Positions 4,897 through 6,766 of a stretch of 6,766 bases of DNA are shown here, piece by piece. Each line of letters begins with the position of its first letter. Position 1 is the stretch's first letter. This stretch comes from Candidatus Bathyarchaeota archaeon. Its GTDB lineage: Archaea > Thermoproteota > Bathyarchaeia > 40CM-2-53-6 > RBG-13-38-9. The translations under genes were made by a program, and so were the position numbers. The stretch is taken from positions 1 to 6,766 of the forward strand of contig JAGLGJ010000058.1 in NCBI GenBank assembly GCA_023144075.1, written 5' to 3'. Below the pieces are notes generated by a model. The model was not told the DNA's origin and made no database searches. It saw nothing but the letters and a program-made list of their open reading frames with translations.

Positions 4897-5846
4897 ATCC
4901 AAGCTTGACTGCTGACAAATATGGTCGCCCAATTGTAAATTTTAGGATCTCATTAACTCAAGAATGTGACCTAGCATGCTTCTATTGCCATCGGGAAGGA
5001 CAAGAACATTCACATTCTAATGATCTTATGACGTCTGATGAGATTGTTAAAATAGTGAAAATTGGAACTGAATTTGGAATAAACAAGGTCAAATTGACTG
5101 GTGGTGAGCCATTAACCAGAAAGGACCTGAGTGAAATAGTACATCGTCTCTCTTCTCTATCTCAGATTGATGAGATCTCTCTTGTTACCAATGCTCGACA
5201 ACTATCATTGGATAGAGCTGTTGAACTCAGACTATCAGGACTAAACAGAATAAACGTCAATCTTCCATCGGTAAACAAAGATACCTATAAAAAAATTGTT
5301 GGAAAGGATCTTGAACCCGCTTTAGCGGGTATAAATTCAGCCATGGAAGCGAAAATAAATCCAGTTAAACTCAATATGGTCCTCTTGAAAGGATTGAATT
5401 CTGATGATGTTAAACCAATGATGCATTTCGCAGAAGATAGTGGTGGAATTCTGCAAATTATTGAGCTCGAACCTCTCAAGAAAGCTGAGGAATTCTATAA
5501 ACAATATCACTATCCGCTTGATGACCTAGAAAAGGAGTTCTCCGCAAAGGCGAGTGACGTTAGAGTAAGGAAGTCTATGCAAAATAGGAAAGTCTACACG
5601 CTGGGAAATCTGAAAGTAGAAATTGTTAAACCTGTTGAAAATTCTGATTTTTGCATGCACTGTACGAAACTTAGGTTAACAAGCCATGGAAAATTAAAGC
5701 CTTGTTTAATGAACCAAGAAACAATCGATGTTCTAACTTCAATCAGACGCGGGGACCCTCCAGAAGTTGTACAAGGTCTTTTCAGAAAAGCGATAAGCCA
5801 TAGGAAACCATATTACACAAGTATCGGAATTCCAGCTATCGAATAA
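4890..5846 (+). CDS. moaA: GTP 3',8-cyclase MoaA (radical SAM)
   Basis: MoaA performs the first step of molybdenum/tungsten cofactor synthesis, using SAM and two 4Fe-4S clusters to cyclise GTP. At 318 residues it has the usual length. The N-terminal cluster motif is CDLACFYC, with Cys26, 30 and 33. The SAM-binding motif is KLTGGEPLTRKDL (68-80). The C-terminal cluster has Cys255, Cys258 and Cys272 in FCMHCTKLRLTSHG and KLKPCLM, the MoaA hallmark that holds the substrate. Relatives usually have an Asn/Thr-Arg pair after CxxC; here it is Thr-Lys. The C-terminus is SIGIPAIE, without the terminal Gly-Gly seen in many bacterial MoaA proteins. The start is uncertain: TTG 4890 overlaps the moaB stop, while TTG 4905 would begin MTADKYGRPI, nearer the usual N-terminus. 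It is the last gene of the + strand unit and faces gltX across 48 bases. Confidence 0.95.
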   Translation: MLNPSLTADKYGRPIVNFRISLTQECDLACFYCHREGQEHSHSNDLMTSDEIVKIVKIGTEFGINKVKLTGGEPLTRKDLSEIVHRLSSLSQIDEISLVTNARQLSLDRAVELRLSGLNRINVNLPSVNKDTYKKIVGKDLEPALAGINSAMEAKINPVKLNMVLLKGLNSDDVKPMMHFAEDSGGILQIIELEPLKKAEEFYKQYHYPLDDLEKEFSAKASDVRVRKSMQNRKVYTLGNLKVEIVKPVENSDFCMHCTKLRLTSHGKLKPCLMNQETIDVLTSIRRGDPPEVVQGLFRKAISHRKPYYTSIGIPAIE

Positions 5847-5859
5847 TCCTTTCCAAAGA

Positions 5860-5882
5860 ATCGAGTTCCTGTGTCGATCTTT
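5860..5882. terminator. Weak hairpin in the convergent moaA/gltX gap
   Basis: ATCGA (5860-5864) and TCGAT (5874-5878) can form a 5-bp stem with a nine-base loop. On the + strand CTTT follows; on the - strand TCTTT follows. It could serve as a bidirectional terminator for the converging genes, but the stem is short and the T-runs are poor. Nothing else recognisable lies between 5847 and 5894. Confidence 0.2.
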
Positions 5883-5894
5883 AACGAATACTAA

Positions 5895-6766
5895 TCATGC
5901 ATGTGAATAATAGAATCGAACAAACTCATCTTCAATATGATCTATTCTGACAAATCCAAACCGAACTAATTGGATTGTATTATTAGTTTTTTCATCAAAC
6001 ATTGGTTCTACTAATCCAGATAGCCTTTTTGCATCAGGCATTATGATCTCGGATTTGATGTTGCCTTCTAGAGGTAGCCAGTGAATTAGTGGGGTGTTAA
6101 GTTTTCTAGCTTCATTATGGTCTTTGCTATAAAACTTGGTATAAACTGTTTTTTCATCTGAACTTGTGTATTCTATATTGAAAAGTCCTATTAAACGAGT
6201 ATGACCTTTCGTACAGATTTCATGATCCTTTTTTGAGATCAATAACTTTACAGAATTATTTTTAGGTATGATTTTGAGTGTACGGAAACCTTTGGATTTA
6301 TCATTTGGATTTAAAAGTGGATTCGCGATTTGTGGTTCATTAACATCTTTGATAATGAGCTCTATTGGATCATCAATGAAGAAGTATCTGTTTGAAGTTG
6401 GATCTATGATTTTACGATTTACTGCAAAAATATTCTCCCAACTCAATGTTGCGTCTACTGGTCTTGGACCTACTTCATAAGCAATTGTTCGTAAAGCATC
6501 AGGAGTTATTCCTCTCCTTCTTAAGGCAACAAGAGTCGCAAGTCTAGGGTCATCCAAACCATCTACGGTTTTTTCGTTGATCATAATCATTATTTTGGAT
6601 TTGCTTAACGTTGTTCCTTCAACTTTTAGTCGGCCGTAGTGGATGGTCTCGGGATATGTCCAAGAAAGATGTTTGTACAAGTAGAGTTGCCTATCCGTGT
6701 TAGTTAGATGCTCTTTACCTCTGATGATGTGGGTAATACCTAAAAGATGGTCGTCTATTCCTGCTG
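5895..6766 (-). CDS. gltX: Glutamyl-tRNA synthetase, archaeal type (C-terminal part, 5' end outside the window)
   Basis: A class Ic aminoacyl-tRNA synthetase, charging tRNA-Glu with glutamate; archaeal forms usually also charge tRNA-Gln for later amidation. The open frame continues off the right edge, so about 289 C-terminal residues are present. The first read AGIDDHLLGITHIIRGKEHL, a family signature. The KMSKS-type loop is LSKSK at 6594-6608. LDDPRLATLVALRRRGITPD is the strongly conserved segment after it, followed by NRKIIDPTSNRYFF. The remaining 150 or so residues form the beta-barrel anticodon-binding region of the archaeal/eukaryotic GlnRS-like type, not the helical bacterial type. LIHWLPLEGN and IEDEFVRFYYSHA lie near the end. 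The N-terminal HIGH motif lies beyond the window. A TTG at 6680 is internal, not the start. It is convergent with moaA and not part of that unit. Confidence 0.93.
   Translation of the reverse strand, partial: AGIDDHLLGITHIIRGKEHLTNTDRQLYLYKHLSWTYPETIHYGRLKVEGTTLSKSKIMIMINEKTVDGLDDPRLATLVALRRRGITPDALRTIAYEVGPRPVDATLSWENIFAVNRKIIDPTSNRYFFIDDPIELIIKDVNEPQIANPLLNPNDKSKGFRTLKIIPKNNSVKLLISKKDHEICTKGHTRLIGLFNIEYTSSDEKTVYTKFYSKDHNEARKLNTPLIHWLPLEGNIKSEIIMPDAKRLSGLVEPMFDEKTNNTIQLVRFGFVRIDHIEDEFVRFYYSHA

Noticed and set aside
6268..6480. Open frame of 70 codons on the + strand within gltX
   Set aside because: It is the antisense reading of a conserved synthetase segment.
1..6766. Mobile element, CRISPR, toxin-antitoxin or defence system
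   Set aside because: There are no transposase, integrase, regular repeat-spacer units or defence domains. The complete genes are housekeeping or conserved archaeal types.

Overview
The window reads as a piece of an AT-rich archaeal chromosome. The evidence is an Orc1/Cdc6-type replication initiator, a glutamyl-tRNA synthetase with the archaeal-style LSKSK loop, archaeal-type TATA-like boxes, short or absent intergenic gaps and several likely TTG starts. The gene content would suit the Thermoproteota/Nitrososphaeria/Bathyarchaeia side of the archaea. That placement is a guess from general resemblance and would need a phylogeny.

Layout. (1) 1-521: the C-terminal part of a TIM-barrel glycoside-hydrolase-like gene, broken by an in-frame TAA at 72-74. 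(2) 522-697: intergenic, with a terminator-like hairpin and a TATA-like box. (3) 698-2268: a HypE-like AIR-synthase-family protein followed closely by a four-helix membrane protein of unknown function. (4) 2269-2411: intergenic, with T-rich tracts that may end the previous unit, a TATA-like box and a strong Shine-Dalgarno-like sequence. (5) 2412-5846: a tightly packed five-gene unit on the + strand: orc1/cdc6, a small winged-helix protein, moaC, moaB and moaA. (6) 5847-5894: a short convergent gap. (7) 5895-6766: the C-terminal part of gltX on the - strand, running off the window.

MoaA and MoaC together convert GTP to cyclic pyranopterin monophosphate. MoaB acts later, adenylylating molybdopterin before metal insertion. 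The last three genes of the + strand unit are therefore a molybdenum/tungsten cofactor cassette. It overlaps, and is probably co-transcribed with, a replication initiator and a small DNA-binding protein. That linkage is the most interesting organisational feature here. I see no mobile element, CRISPR array, tRNA or rRNA, and no clear evidence of a wholly new system. The points most worth a second look are the broken hydrolase, the unclear cdc6 start, the cdc6/wHTH/moa linkage and several unusually long dyad symmetries inside coding sequence.
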